Below are positions 8,724 to 17,712 of a stretch of DNA of 64,000 bases, one piece after another; the first letter of the stretch is position 1, and the number at the start of each line of letters is the position of its first letter. The position numbers were made by a program, and so were the translations under genes. Below the pieces are notes generated by a model. It saw nothing but the letters and a program-made list of their open reading frames with translations. It was not told where the DNA came from and made no database searches. Source of the stretch: Prevotella sp. MGM2 (lineage in GTDB: Bacteria > Bacteroidota > Bacteroidia > Bacteroidales > Bacteroidaceae); contig NZ_BEWW01000225.1 of the NCBI RefSeq assembly GCF_002933955.1, positions 1 through 64,000 on the forward strand. Reading direction: 5' to 3'.

Positions 8724-10424
8724 ATGATAGAGAATAACGAACTCGAAGTAGCAAAAGAAAAAAAGAGTCTGAACTTTATTGAGCAGATTGTAGACAATGA
8801 TCTTAAAGCCGGTAAAAACGGAGGTCGTTTACAAACACGTTTTCCGCCTGAGCCCAACGGTTATCTTCATATAGGACATGCTAAAGCGGTTTGCATGGAT
8901 TTTGGTATAGCCCAAAAGTTTGGTGGTATTTGTAACTTGCGTTTTGATGATACTAATCCTCAAAAAGAAGATACCGAATACGTTGACGCCATTAAGGAGG
9001 ATATTCATTGGTTAGGCTTTGAGTGGGGCAATATCTATCATGCTTCTGATTATTTTCAGCAACTGTGGGATTTTGCCGTGCGTTTGATAAAGGAAGGTAA
9101 AGCTTATATTGATGAACAGACCAGCGAGCAAATAGCACAGCAAAAGGGTACTCCTACTCAGCCTGGAGTCGCCAGTCCTTTCCGTAACCGTCCGATAGAG
9201 GAGAACTTGGCGCTTTTTGAGAAAATGAATAGTGGAGAATTACCGGAAGGTGCAATGGTGTTGCGGGCTAAAATTGATATGGCTAATCCGAACATGCATT
9301 TCCGTGATCCGGTTATTTATCGTATAATAAATAAAGAGCATCATCGCACTGGTACGAAATGGAAAGCTTATCCGATGTATGATTTTGCTCATGGTCAGAG
9401 TGATTATTTTGAAGGAGTGACTCATTCTATTTGTACCTTGGAGTTTGTTCCTCATCGTCCGCTTTATGATTTTTTTGTAGATGAGCTGAAAGAAGGCACA
9501 GATCTGCAAGATAATCGTCCCCGTCAGTATGAGTTCAATCGGCTTAATTTGACTTATACCGTAATGAGCAAACGCAAATTATTGGCTTTAGTTCAAGAGA
9601 AGTTGGTAGAGGGTTGGGACGATCCTCGTATGCCGACTATCTGTGGCTTGCGTCGTCGTGGCTATTCGCCTGAGGCTGTCCGGAAGTTCATTGATATGAT
9701 TGGTTATACCAAGTTCGATGCCCTTAATGATTATGCCATGTTGGAAGCTGCCGCTCGTGAAGATCTTAATGCTCGTTCATTGCGTGTTTCTGCGGTGCTT
9801 AATCCGGTTAAGCTTATCGTAACAAACTATCCGGAAGGGCAGACGGAAGAGATGGAGGCTGTAAACAATCCGGAAAATGCAGAAGACGGTATGCATAGGA
9901 TAACCTTTAGCCGTGAGCTATGGATAGAACGTGAGGATTTTATGGAAGAAGCTCCCAAAAAGTTCTTTCGCATGGTACCGGGCAAAGAGGTGCGTTTGAA
10001 AAATGCTTATATTGTGAAGTGCACAGGTTGTAAGAAAGGGCCTGATGGAACTGTTGAGGAAATTTACTGTGAATATGATCCGACAAGTAAGAGTGGCTTG
10101 GAAGGCGCCAACCGTAAGGTTAAAGGTACACTTCATTGGGTGAGTGCCGCACATTGTCTGAAAGCGGAAGTGCGTCTCTATGATCGCCTGTTCAGTGTGG
10201 AAAACCCTTCGGCTGATGATCGCGATTTCCGGGAACTTCTTAACCCTGATTCTCTCAAAACGCTTTATCCTTGTTATGTTGAGAAGTATGTGGCGGAGCA
10301 GGAAAGTAACCGTTATTTGCAGTTCCAGCGCATAGGTTATTTTACTTATGACAAGCAGTCAACATCTCAACATTTGGTGTTTAACCGAACTGTTGGGTTG
10401 AAGGACAGTTGGGCAAAGCAATAA
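8724..10424 (+). CDS. glnS: Glutaminyl-tRNA synthetase
   Basis: 566 residues, charges tRNA-Gln with glutamine. Class I signature HIGH at residues 49-52 within PPEPNGYLHIGHAKA, and the KMSKS-equivalent VMSKRK at 280-285. Further class hallmarks are RFDDTNPQKEDTEYV in the Rossmann fold and, in the C-terminal beta-barrel anticodon-binding part, FMEEAPKKFFRMVPGKEVRL. The PEPNG signature distinguishes it from bacterial GluRS. It follows recQ by 15 bases and is ended by the terminator at 10457-10505. Presence of GlnRS means that tRNA-Gln can be charged directly. Confidence 0.95.
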   Translation: MIENNELEVAKEKKSLNFIEQIVDNDLKAGKNGGRLQTRFPPEPNGYLHIGHAKAVCMDFGIAQKFGGICNLRFDDTNPQKEDTEYVDAIKEDIHWLGFEWGNIYHASDYFQQLWDFAVRLIKEGKAYIDEQTSEQIAQQKGTPTQPGVASPFRNRPIEENLALFEKMNSGELPEGAMVLRAKIDMANPNMHFRDPVIYRIINKEHHRTGTKWKAYPMYDFAHGQSDYFEGVTHSICTLEFVPHRPLYDFFVDELKEGTDLQDNRPRQYEFNRLNLTYTVMSKRKLLALVQEKLVEGWDDPRMPTICGLRRRGYSPEAVRKFIDMIGYTKFDALNDYAMLEAAAREDLNARSLRVSAVLNPVKLIVTNYPEGQTEEMEAVNNPENAEDGMHRITFSRELWIEREDFMEEAPKKFFRMVPGKEVRLKNAYIVKCTGCKKGPDGTVEEIYCEYDPTSKSGLEGANRKVKGTLHWVSAAHCLKAEVRLYDRLFSVENPSADDRDFRELLNPDSLKTLYPCYVEKYVAEQESNRYLQFQRIGYFTYDKQSTSQHLVFNRTVGLKDSWAKQ

Positions 10425-10456
10425 ACAGACAGCAACGGAAAAAGATTTTATGAATG

Positions 10457-10505
10457 CGAGGTGCAAGACGTGGGTTGACAGCCTGCTTACTTGTGCCTCG
10501 TTTTA
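10457..10505 (+). terminator. Intrinsic terminator of the recQ-glnS unit
   Basis: An 11-base stem CGAGGTGCAAG (10457-10467) / CTTGTGCCTCG (10490-10500) pairs throughout, with two G-U pairs, and is followed by TTTTA. Confidence 0.75.
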
Positions 10506-10605
10506 CTAAATCAGTGTGGAGAAAAGTTATGGAAAGTTTTCTCTTATGGGATATTTGGGCTTAAATCATTATAATTTGCTGGAAGTGTTGTAACCTATTT
10601 TATTT

Positions 10606-11895
10606 ATGATAATGGACGATAATAACAAGAAAGACATAAAAGTCTTGGCCGAAACTTTTGAGCAGGCTTTTAATGAAATACTCCCCCCATCGCTGTCTGT
10701 TTCAGACTATTTGGACCTCATGGATTATTATTCAGGATTTGGTATGGTTTTTGAAGCGGAATTGTGCCGCCATTTTGCCGAAAAAACAGATCCGGAAAAT
10801 CCTGAAGTCAGATTGACGCAAGCACATTGGTATGCCGATGAAGGCAATTGGTCTGAAGCATCAAACTGTTTGGCGCTTTCCGGGTTTAGCGGTTATGATA
10901 GCTTACTTTTCAAAGTTGAGCAACAAGTACGTTGTGCTCAGCCTCATGTGGCGGCCAGACTGGCTTATTCTGCTTTGCCGTCAAGCCTTGAAGTAACGGA
11001 CTATGATTTCCTTTATGATTGTTCGGAATTGTTTTTTGATTACGGTTATGCGCTTTATGCTCTTTTCCTTCTTTCTAAAATTTCGAATGATTACGTTGAT
11101 TATGCTCAGGTACAGGCTCTGATGGTTGAATGTTATGCTGCTGTGTGCCATTATCCTCGTGTCAAAGCGATGCTTAATGACATGATAGACAAATGCCCCT
11201 TTGATGAAACGCTTTGGATTCGTTTGGCTACATGCCAATATCGTATGGGACGTTACGATGAATGTGATGACTCTTGCGAATATGCTTTAGCGATAACGGA
11301 CACTGATGGTGAGGCCCAGAAATTAAAGAATTATGCCAAATTTGATGCTGATGCTGTAGACGTTTTCTCGAATGAGGGAGTCACTCAAGCTTATTTGCAG
11401 CAGGATTTCACGGCTTGTATGGTCTATGCCGGTAAATGCTATGAAGCCGGTCGTTATGACGCTGCGGCTGAATTGTATCGTAGGGCCGGGTACTTTTGTC
11501 CGCGTGGACATCGCGAACGTGAACGCATTGTTCATCGTTTAGCCTTGTGTCTGATACATTTGGGTCAGTATAGTTCGGCTAATCACCAACTTCTTTCTCT
11601 TTTTGTATTGACAGGGAGTGCATGGAATGCTTTCTATGATGCGGCTCAAATTCTTTTTGAACGAGGAGATTTTGGATATGGTGTCACCTTGCTTAAATTT
11701 CCTGTCCGCTATGGTGAAGTGGTGGGTAACCGCCTTGAGCAACTTACGCTTTTGCTTCATCACTATGAATGCTATTCTGTTGCTGAATCTCTTTGGGGAC
11801 ATATTTTTAAGCATGCGGATAAAATCAGCTCTTCGTATCAGAGATACCTTGATATAGCCGCAGGAAAGGTAGAGCCTAAAGATGCTCATATTTGA
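10606..11895 (+). CDS. Tetratricopeptide-repeat-like protein of unknown function
   Basis: 429 residues without a signal peptide or membrane segment, so probably cytoplasmic. The sequence is almost wholly helical and shows degenerate TPR units, for example ALMVECYAAVCHYPRVKAML, RLATCQYRMGRYDECDDSCEYAL, MVYAGKCYEAGRYDAAAELYRRA and RLALCLIHLGQYSSANHQLL, each about 34 residues. Such proteins are scaffolds for protein contacts. Two start codons are six bases apart (ATGATAATGG at 10606 and 10612); the second may be the true one. The next gene begins 35 bases downstream on the same strand, but composition and character change there. I do not recognise a specific orthologue. Confidence 0.75.
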   Translation: MIMDDNNKKDIKVLAETFEQAFNEILPPSLSVSDYLDLMDYYSGFGMVFEAELCRHFAEKTDPENPEVRLTQAHWYADEGNWSEASNCLALSGFSGYDSLLFKVEQQVRCAQPHVAARLAYSALPSSLEVTDYDFLYDCSELFFDYGYALYALFLLSKISNDYVDYAQVQALMVECYAAVCHYPRVKAMLNDMIDKCPFDETLWIRLATCQYRMGRYDECDDSCEYALAITDTDGEAQKLKNYAKFDADAVDVFSNEGVTQAYLQQDFTACMVYAGKCYEAGRYDAAAELYRRAGYFCPRGHRERERIVHRLALCLIHLGQYSSANHQLLSLFVLTGSAWNAFYDAAQILFERGDFGYGVTLLKFPVRYGEVVGNRLEQLTLLLHHYECYSVAESLWGHIFKHADKISSSYQRYLDIAAGKVEPKDAHI

Positions 11896-11930
11896 TTTCT
11901 GCTCATATTTGTAACTAAAAAACAAAGAAT

Positions 11931-12590
11931 ATGAGAAAAATATTATTAGGAGCTTTGCTCGTTACATTGTTTGCATCATGCAGCAAATCGCTGGAAGATA
12001 AGGCGAACACATTGATAGAAGAGGATATAAAGAAAACATTGTATCATCCTGAAACGTACGACCCGGCGGAAACTCAGGTTGATAGCGCATTTACTCCTTT
12101 TGATGATCCTGTATTTTATGAAAAAACAATACAATTATGCAAAATAGGGATGTCTATTGATGAATATGACAGAAAGATGAAGAGTGCAAAATCTTCAATG
12201 TCTATTTGGAGCGGACCATACCAATCTGCTTATAGCAAGAATGAATATCAAGAAGCAAAAGATGAATATGACGAGAACGCACAGAATAAAAAAAATGCGG
12301 AGAAAAAAGCAAAGAAACTTGCAGACGAACTGAAAACCATGCTGGATAAAGAACAGTTGTTTATAGGTTTTAAAGCTCGACATCGTTTTCGTGCCAACAA
12401 CAATGCTGGGCAAATCGTTTTCGGGGAAATGAAGTATCTGTTTGACAAGGACATGAACAAGATTGTAGCATCATACGACATGGATGATGACGAATATAAG
12501 ACCGTGCAAATTGTTTATAAGCAGATGCTTGGCGAAGATGTTCAGATTGAGGGCGAAAATTTCGATGATGACGAAGTATTGGAAGAATAA
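11931..12590 (+). CDS. Predicted lipoprotein of unknown function
   Basis: 219 residues. The N-terminus MRKILLGALLVTLFASCSKS is a lipoprotein signal peptide with the lipobox ending at Cys17, so the protein should be anchored to a membrane facing the periplasm or surface. The remainder is highly charged. A Lys/Glu/Asn-rich helical segment around residues 100-145 looks like a coiled coil, followed by a short beta-rich part (FRANNNAGQIVFGEMKYLFD) and an acidic tail (DDDEVLEE). No family recognised. It begins the AT-rich accessory module up to 14761. Confidence 0.75.
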   Translation: MRKILLGALLVTLFASCSKSLEDKANTLIEEDIKKTLYHPETYDPAETQVDSAFTPFDDPVFYEKTIQLCKIGMSIDEYDRKMKSAKSSMSIWSGPYQSAYSKNEYQEAKDEYDENAQNKKNAEKKAKKLADELKTMLDKEQLFIGFKARHRFRANNNAGQIVFGEMKYLFDKDMNKIVASYDMDDDEYKTVQIVYKQMLGEDVQIEGENFDDDEVLEE

Positions 12591-12644
12591 AAGTTGTACA
12601 ATAAGATGATACACACGTTTTACGATGTTTTGTCGGATGTCATA

Positions 12645-12652
12645 TAACTTTG
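12645..12652 (+). promoter_or_regulatory. -7 box of the XRE-HNH operon
   Basis: TAACTTTGC is a canonical -7 element. It overlaps an upstream TTG codon that could open the next reading frame at 12650, which argues that translation begins at the ATG at 12677 instead. No -33 TTTG is found at the standard distance. Confidence 0.6.
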
Positions 12653-12676
12653 CATTGTAAAATCAAAACTGTTAAT

Positions 12677-13303
12677 ATGACAAACAAAAGAACTATAGGA
12701 GAACTCATAGAAAATGAAGTTCGCAAACAACAAATTCCGATTACTGAATTTGCTAAGATGATTTGCTGCCAAAGAAATAATGTTTATGACATTTTTAAAC
12801 GTAGCAAAATGGATATTGCTCAGTTGAAGCAAATTTCAAAAGTACTGAACCGCAATTTCTTTAAGGAACTTGCCGAGGATGTGGAACTGATAAACGACAG
12901 CAAAGAATCTGAAGAAGAGGTAATGAAGCAAAAAGCTGTATCGCAGTTCTTAAATGTCGTACCAGATATACTGCGCAAATTAGGAAAGTCTTCAGCTATA
13001 GTTTTCAGTAAATTCGATGAACCTGGATATGAGGATTGCCCTACACCTGATTTTGGATTGTCTGACTATTTTATTACTTTCACTATAGGTGAAACCCTAA
13101 AAGAGCGTATAGGTAATTGCGCTGCACTTCCGATAGCTCCTGCCTTTAGCGATGATGGCTGTATGGTAGAAGTATGCACTAATGTTGTTTATAGGTCAGT
13201 ATGTGTAAATGTAAAATTGGATTATAAAACAGCCGATGAATGGTACAAATTTTTAGCTTTTGCATTTGAAACTTATACAAGATTGGGAGGAAATAAACAA
13301 TGA
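12677..13303 (+). CDS. XRE-like helix-turn-helix protein
   Basis: About 208 residues from the ATG at 12677, chosen because the -7 box at 12645-12652 places the transcript start near 12657. The first 60 residues form a helix-turn-helix of the XRE/Cro type (IGELIENEVRKQQIPITEF, then CCQRNNVYDIFKRSKMDI and LKQISKVLNRNF), a pattern common in small Bacteroidota regulators. The C-terminal 140 residues are a separate domain that I do not recognise. The stop codon overlaps the start of the HNH gene by four bases (ATGA), so the two are translationally coupled. A likely role is control of its own operon. Confidence 0.75.
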   Translation: MTNKRTIGELIENEVRKQQIPITEFAKMICCQRNNVYDIFKRSKMDIAQLKQISKVLNRNFFKELAEDVELINDSKESEEEVMKQKAVSQFLNVVPDILRKLGKSSAIVFSKFDEPGYEDCPTPDFGLSDYFITFTIGETLKERIGNCAALPIAPAFSDDGCMVEVCTNVVYRSVCVNVKLDYKTADEWYKFLAFAFETYTRLGGNKQ

Positions 13304-14355
13304 ATATACATTCTATTCTGAATGATTATACGGAAATAAAAGAATGTTCTTATAAAGGAGAACATTATTCCGTTCGTGATAACGGAGCTGTATTACGCCA
13401 TGCACGAGAAGGAAAGCGTATAAGGAAAGATGATAATACGTGGACTTTCGGAAAGCCAAATGAGAATACTGGATATATGGGAATTGGGACAGAACGGGTA
13501 CATCGAATTGTGGCTTTCGCTTTTCTTGGCGAACCTCCCACACCTCAGCACATCGTTGATCACATTGATACCAACCGCAGGAACAACAGACCTCAAAACC
13601 TCAGATGGCTGACAAAGTTAGAAAATGCGTTGAACAATCCGATAACAAGAAAGAAAATAGAAGATCTTTGTGGGAGCATTGAGGCTTTTGTGAATGACCC
13701 TTCAATAATACAGAAGTTTGTCGATGACAATCCAAATTATGAATGGATGAGAACCGTAACACCGGAAGAAGCAAAAGCCTCTTACGAAAGATTGTGCGCC
13801 TGGGCAGAAACAAAAAATAATGAGAAATCTTTAGGCGGAGCTATTGGAGAATGGATTTATACTCCTTATGGAAGGGAAGAGAAGAAATCTCCTTTTGAGA
13901 GAGAACAACATAATATAAATGTAACTTTGGAACAAATTGGCAATATGATTAGTATTGATTCGCACACAGATAGCCTGACCGAATCATTAACACCTAATGC
14001 CATGCAAAGATATTGGCGTACACCAACAGAATTCCCACTCTGTCCTTCTGAAGTTGGAGATAGGCCACTGACCACTTATCTGAACAATTTGAAAAAAGGT
14101 GCTGTCATAACTAAAAATCAATATGCCACACATTTTATAGATGATTTTGCATCATGTAATGATAATCGCCTTGTGATAATCACACATGCAGATGATGAAA
14201 TAAAGAAGTTCTCAATGATTACTATAACATTTGAGGACGGGAAATACGTGCATGAAGGAACAACGTTCTTTGAGGAACAAGGTGCGCAAAAGGCTCTTAC
14301 TTTGGCTCAGGGACTTAAATGGGAAGGTGAAGACGGAATAGATGATTATTGTTAA
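13300..14355 (+). CDS. HNH endonuclease-like protein
   Basis: 351 residues. An HNH core lies at residues 60-113: the stretch VHRIVAFAFLG (67-77), then HIVDHIDTNRRNNRPQNLRW (84-103) with His84, His88 and the NN..NL pattern typical of HNH_3-type homing-like nucleases of phages and mobile introns. The N-terminal part (YSVRDNGAVLRH) resembles the NUMOD-like DNA-reading segment placed before such nucleases. The last 200 residues are unlike homing endonucleases and unrecognised. The gene is coupled to the XRE-like gene by a 4-base overlap, which suggests a regulated nuclease, perhaps in a defence or selfish module rather than a free-standing homing enzyme. Activity is inferred only. Confidence 0.7.
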   Translation: MNIHSILNDYTEIKECSYKGEHYSVRDNGAVLRHAREGKRIRKDDNTWTFGKPNENTGYMGIGTERVHRIVAFAFLGEPPTPQHIVDHIDTNRRNNRPQNLRWLTKLENALNNPITRKKIEDLCGSIEAFVNDPSIIQKFVDDNPNYEWMRTVTPEEAKASYERLCAWAETKNNEKSLGGAIGEWIYTPYGREEKKSPFEREQHNINVTLEQIGNMISIDSHTDSLTESLTPNAMQRYWRTPTEFPLCPSEVGDRPLTTYLNNLKKGAVITKNQYATHFIDDFASCNDNRLVIITHADDEIKKFSMITITFEDGKYVHEGTTFFEEQGAQKALTLAQGLKWEGEDGIDDYC

Positions 14356-14365
14356 TAGACATGAT

Positions 14366-14761
14366 ATGAAAAGACTATTTATCATAAGTGCTTTCTTGAT
14401 GATGTTTTACACATTATACGCACAAACTGTTACAGACTCTGCAACAGTTGTTAGAAGTGTTGATGAAGTTGCAAGATATAAACTATATCCGACAGCTAAT
14501 ATGTGGACATTTCTGAAACTTGATACAAGGAATGGTCGTATTTGGCAAGTGCAATGGTCGTTTGAAGATGACAAACGTTTTGAAACAGCACTATCTTTAT
14601 ATTCAGTTGTATGGAAAGACGAAGAAGTCAATGGACGCTTTATTTTATATCCAACAACCAATAATTATAATTTCATCATGCTTGACCAAATTAATGGAAA
14701 AACATACCAAGTGCAATGGTCTCAAGAACCTGATAAAAGAATCATCGTGCCAATTGAATGA
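14366..14761 (+). CDS. Small secreted protein with two copies of a YPTxN...QVQWS repeat
   Basis: 131 residues from the ATG at 14366, chosen because it begins a clean signal peptide (MKRLFIISAFLMMFYTLYAQ). The mature part contains two copies of a unit of about 40 residues: RYKLYPTANMWTFLKLD, then NGRIWQVQWSFEDDKR; and RFILYPTTNNYNFIMLD, then NGKTYQVQWSQEPDKR. The regular aromatic pattern suggests a small beta-sheet fold. It starts 10 bases after the HNH stop codon, so it probably belongs to the same transcript. Exported, of unknown function. Confidence 0.75.
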   Translation: MKRLFIISAFLMMFYTLYAQTVTDSATVVRSVDEVARYKLYPTANMWTFLKLDTRNGRIWQVQWSFEDDKRFETALSLYSVVWKDEEVNGRFILYPTTNNYNFIMLDQINGKTYQVQWSQEPDKRIIVPIE

Positions 14762-15236
14762 TATATCCAATTATAAAACAACAGTTAATTATTGGATAAC
14801 AAAATCCATCCAGCAAATAGTGAGAAACAAATAATAGGGAATTCGAAACAGTTAAATACAGTCAAAGTTTAGCTGACTGAAAGAATTTTTTGATTACATT
14901 TTGTATTTTTGCATCATAAATTCCAAAGTTTTTGAAGGAAGTTTGAGAGATTTGTATTGATTTATAACTCGGATATTGGGAGTAGATTAAATCAACAGAT
15001 TTATATTTTTGTTGGTCAATGAAGTCATGGCATTGCCATATTGCAAGAAGTATGCTTTGGCCGGGCAGTTCCGATTAAAAGAACAGCCTCTCTTGGATTA
15101 TATGGCCATGGATTCTGAGGATGTTTCCGGTCATTGGAGAAATAAGGATGTTGTGCGTTGGGCGAGAGGGCAAATGCATATACCGTGCCAAAGTGGAGAA
15201 ACTTGGTCAGACAAGGTTCTGAAGGATGATTTTAGA
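14762..15236. other. Intergenic region with one doubtful ORF
   Basis: A -7-like TATTTTTG occurs at about 14906. An open frame from 15027 (ATG) to 15257 would give 76 residues without any recognised motif; its last residues (LTFLTF) are encoded by the start of repeat copy A, so either the gene was cut by the repeat or the frame is accidental. I list it here and not as a gene. Confidence 0.4.
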
Positions 15237-15500
15237 TTAACATTTTTAACGTTTTGATACATTCCTAATTGTTAAAATATAGGTTCCCGTTATTGCCAAG
15301 TAAAAAGTCTGTATTGGAATTTCAATTCGAATACTTGGATTTTAAATTGTAATACGGGGAATTGATGGCATAAATACGGGGAAAATCTGTTGGGAAAAGC
15401 CTTGAATATACAGAAAAAGCGGGACTTTACGATGGAAGGTTCCGCTTGGCTATTGCAAAAATACGATATTTTCTGTAAGAAAGCAAATTGTGTTAAAATG
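15237..15500 (+). repeat. Dispersed intergenic repeat, copy A
   Basis: Begins TTAACATTTTTAAC and ends TGTTAAAATG. AATACTTGG is at 15330-15338, flanked by related units (TATTGGAATTT before, AATACGGGG twice after). A hairpin AGCGGGAC...GTTCCGCT lies at 15419-15445; its U-tract on the minus strand is TTTTT. The minus-strand promoter has CAAAAATA (reverse TATTTTTG) at 15456-15463 and CAAA (reverse TTTG) at 15484-15487, 20 bases apart. This copy has the weakest hairpin (one mismatch). It lies between the accessory module and the end of the polysaccharide operon. Confidence 0.75.
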
Positions 15501-15537
15501 AAATGCACCCTTTTTTATGGTGCATTTCATTTTTCAT
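15496..15537. terminator. Bidirectional terminator at the end of the polysaccharide operon
   Basis: A perfect 14-base stem AAATGAAATGCACC (15496-15509) / GGTGCATTTCATTT (15519-15532) with T-runs on both outer sides. It overlaps the last bases of repeat copy A and lies 46 bases past the stop codon of the last minus-strand glycosyltransferase gene. Confidence 0.75.
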
Positions 15538-15582
15538 TCATTGTTTTTTTAATTCAGCTGATCATGGATGAATGATCATGTG

Positions 15583-16413
15583 TTATGCTTCTATTTGTTT
15601 CAATACATGCTGGTTGATTTGTCTTCTTTGACTGTCGAAAAACCATCCCCATTTGAAAAAATATTTGAGGCATGATGAAATGAAAATGAAAAATAAACGG
15701 CAGTGTTTGCTGGCACCGTGTCCGTAAGTATGTTTGACATGGACTAACGGATAGTAAACTGTACGGCAAATGGCGTGTAGACGGCGAGTGAGGTCAGTGT
15801 CTTCAAAATACATGAAAAACCGTTCGTCATAACCGCCTGTCCTTTCCAGCAGTTCTGTGCGTATAGCAGAGAAGCAGCCGGTGACACAGGCTACATCGTA
15901 AGGACGGTTATCGAGCATGGAACGCATTTCGAAGCGATTCATATAATTTTCATGTATTCGGAGCGGATGTTTCATCTTACGCCAGAATAACATGTAGGGG
16001 GATGGTAACAGTTTGGGCAAGTATTGTTTCTTTCCGTCAGGATAGAGTATGCGGGGCATCATTTGCCCGATATCTTCATGCTCCTCTAAAAAAGCCAGCA
16101 TTGGACTAACAACATCTTTGTCATAAGAAATGTCGGGATTGACAACGAAATGGTATTTACTGCCGTATTCTCTGGCCATTCGAAAGGCTTTGTTATGGGC
16201 TGCACCAAAACCGACGTTTTCAGACATGTGGCGGTAAGTAATGCAATCATTGATATCTGTGACAAAAGAGAAAGTGTCGTTAGGCGAATTATCTATGACA
16301 TAGATGGTTTTTTCTCCTTCATAAAGTAACAAGGAGTGGAGCACATGTTGGATTTCTTCTGTATCTTGTTGATACAGGACTATGGAGAATGAAACTTTAT
16401 AGGAGGTATTCAT
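15583..16413 (-). CDS. Family 2 glycosyltransferase (rhamnosyltransferase-like)
   Basis: 276 residues. Transfers a sugar from a nucleotide donor to a growing lipid-linked repeat unit at the inner face of the cytoplasmic membrane. The GT-A start VSFSIVLYQQD, the IDNSPND motif and VVNPDISYDKD (the DXD-like metal site) are in order, followed by FEDTDLTRRLH near the acceptor site, the usual (E/D)DxxL pattern. The acceptor and donor cannot be read from sequence; WbbL-type rhamnosyltransferases look similar. It is the last gene of the eight-gene operon, 50 bases after the WecA-like gene, with a terminator right behind. Confidence 0.85.
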   Translation of the reverse strand: MNTSYKVSFSIVLYQQDTEEIQHVLHSLLLYEGEKTIYVIDNSPNDTFSFVTDINDCITYRHMSENVGFGAAHNKAFRMAREYGSKYHFVVNPDISYDKDVVSPMLAFLEEHEDIGQMMPRILYPDGKKQYLPKLLPSPYMLFWRKMKHPLRIHENYMNRFEMRSMLDNRPYDVACVTGCFSAIRTELLERTGGYDERFFMYFEDTDLTRRLHAICRTVYYPLVHVKHTYGHGASKHCRLFFIFISSCLKYFFKWGWFFDSQRRQINQHVLKQIEA

Positions 16414-16463
16414 CTGTGGAAGGTCTATGTTTTTAACTTTAAAAGATGGTATATGGAAGTATT

Positions 16464-17558
16464 CTATATAGAGACGTGTGCATTCTCCTTTAAAGATAGT
16501 AGGCGGAACAATAGAAGGAAAATGATTATGTCTAATCCTACAATGATACCTTGATTGACTGACAATTTACAAAGTAACATGTTTATAATAATATAAGCAG
16601 TTTGAAGAAAGAGTATTATAACAAGTGTTTGTCTCATTGTGAAACCTGCTGCAAGAAAACAGTGATGAATGTGGCTCTTGTCGGCATGAAAAATGGACGT
16701 GCCGCGTAGAAGTCGCCCCAAAGCTACTCTTATGAGATCAAAACAAGGAATGATGAGCAAAGTGTAGGCCATAAGGATGGCATCGGCTCTGTATGGAAGT
16801 GCGCGAGTATCATTCATCGCATATTTTATGGCCAGATAGGCCAGAGCGTATCCTAGCATCAGGCTACCGGCATCTCCCATGAATGTTTTGGTGAAACGTT
16901 CTGCATTTCCGGCCATGTTATAGTAAAAGAAAACGATGACACTACCCATTAAAGCAGAAGCGAATACGACATAATCAGTAAGATGCATTTGTCCGAATAG
17001 AAAAATGAATACTCCTAAAGCCAGTAAGCACACGCCGGAAGCTAAACCGTCAATACCGTCAATGAGATTAATGGCGTTTACTACCAGAAGTACAATAAAA
17101 ATAGTGAAAGGATAACTCACAATAACAGGAAGCTCATATATACCGCAAAATCCGTATAAGTTGTTGATGTACAAACCACAAAGAGGTAAAAATAAAGCCG
17201 CTATGAATTGTATGCCGAATTTAAGACTTGCAGGAAGTCCGAATAAGTCATCAAGAATCCCAATAAGGTAAATGAGAAAGATACCGGATACAATCAAAAA
17301 ACCTGAAGCATCGAATACTGGCAAGTGACTGTTTGTCAGCATAAGTAAGATGATGACGCTCATAACGCCGATGAGCGTAGCTGGAACAAAAAGAACACCA
17401 CCTAAACGAGGGATTTTGTTTTGGTGCAGTTTACGGTCGTTGGGCATGTCATAGAGCCCTCTGTGTTTGCAGAAACGTAATAGTCGCGGCATGCAGATGA
17501 TTGTGATAAAGACGCTGACAATAAACGCTATGATAGGATATACTATTTCGTTAATCAT
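16464..17558 (-). CDS. WecA/TagO-like undecaprenyl-phosphate sugar-1-phosphate transferase
   Basis: 364 residues with about 10-11 hydrophobic segments, a polytopic membrane enzyme of the MraY/WecA superfamily. It places a HexNAc-1-phosphate on undecaprenyl phosphate, the first step of repeat-unit assembly. Visible motifs are KIPRLGGVLF near the N-terminus, NAINLIDGIDGLASG (the Asp-rich loop), FMGDAGSLMLGY and the HADKSHIHHCFL loop, which corresponds to the histidine motif. This is the initiating transferase expected for the neighbouring polysaccharide operon, so no PglC/WbaP-type enzyme is needed. The 154-base gap before the gene (17559-17712) shows no clear promoter. Confidence 0.88.
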   Translation of the reverse strand: MINEIVYPIIAFIVSVFITIICMPRLLRFCKHRGLYDMPNDRKLHQNKIPRLGGVLFVPATLIGVMSVIILLMLTNSHLPVFDASGFLIVSGIFLIYLIGILDDLFGLPASLKFGIQFIAALFLPLCGLYINNLYGFCGIYELPVIVSYPFTIFIVLLVVNAINLIDGIDGLASGVCLLALGVFIFLFGQMHLTDYVVFASALMGSVIVFFYYNMAGNAERFTKTFMGDAGSLMLGYALAYLAIKYAMNDTRALPYRADAILMAYTLLIIPCFDLIRVALGRLLRGTSIFHADKSHIHHCFLAAGFTMRQTLVIILFLQTAYIIINMLLCKLSVNQGIIVGLDIIIFLLLFRLLSLKENAHVSI

Positions 17559-17712
17559 AGTAAATAAACCTTTTCCTTTATTTTACCAAGAACTCTTTTA
17601 AATGAATGAGTCTGTAGCAATATTGTCCTTTCTGTCATTATGAAGGACGATGATGTATATTATATGGAGGGACGATTTTTCTCGATGGATAGAGATTGAA
17701 CTTTTAATTTTT

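Noticed and set aside
15009-15257. 82-residue ORF ahead of repeat copy A
   Set aside because: No motif, no ribosome-binding site, and its 3' end is made of the repeat itself. Kept only as a remark in the intergenic entry.
15301-15375. AATACTTGG-type tandem units as a CRISPR array
   Set aside because: Units are shorter than 15 bases, too divergent and at most four per locus, with no unique spacers of uniform length and no cas genes in the window.
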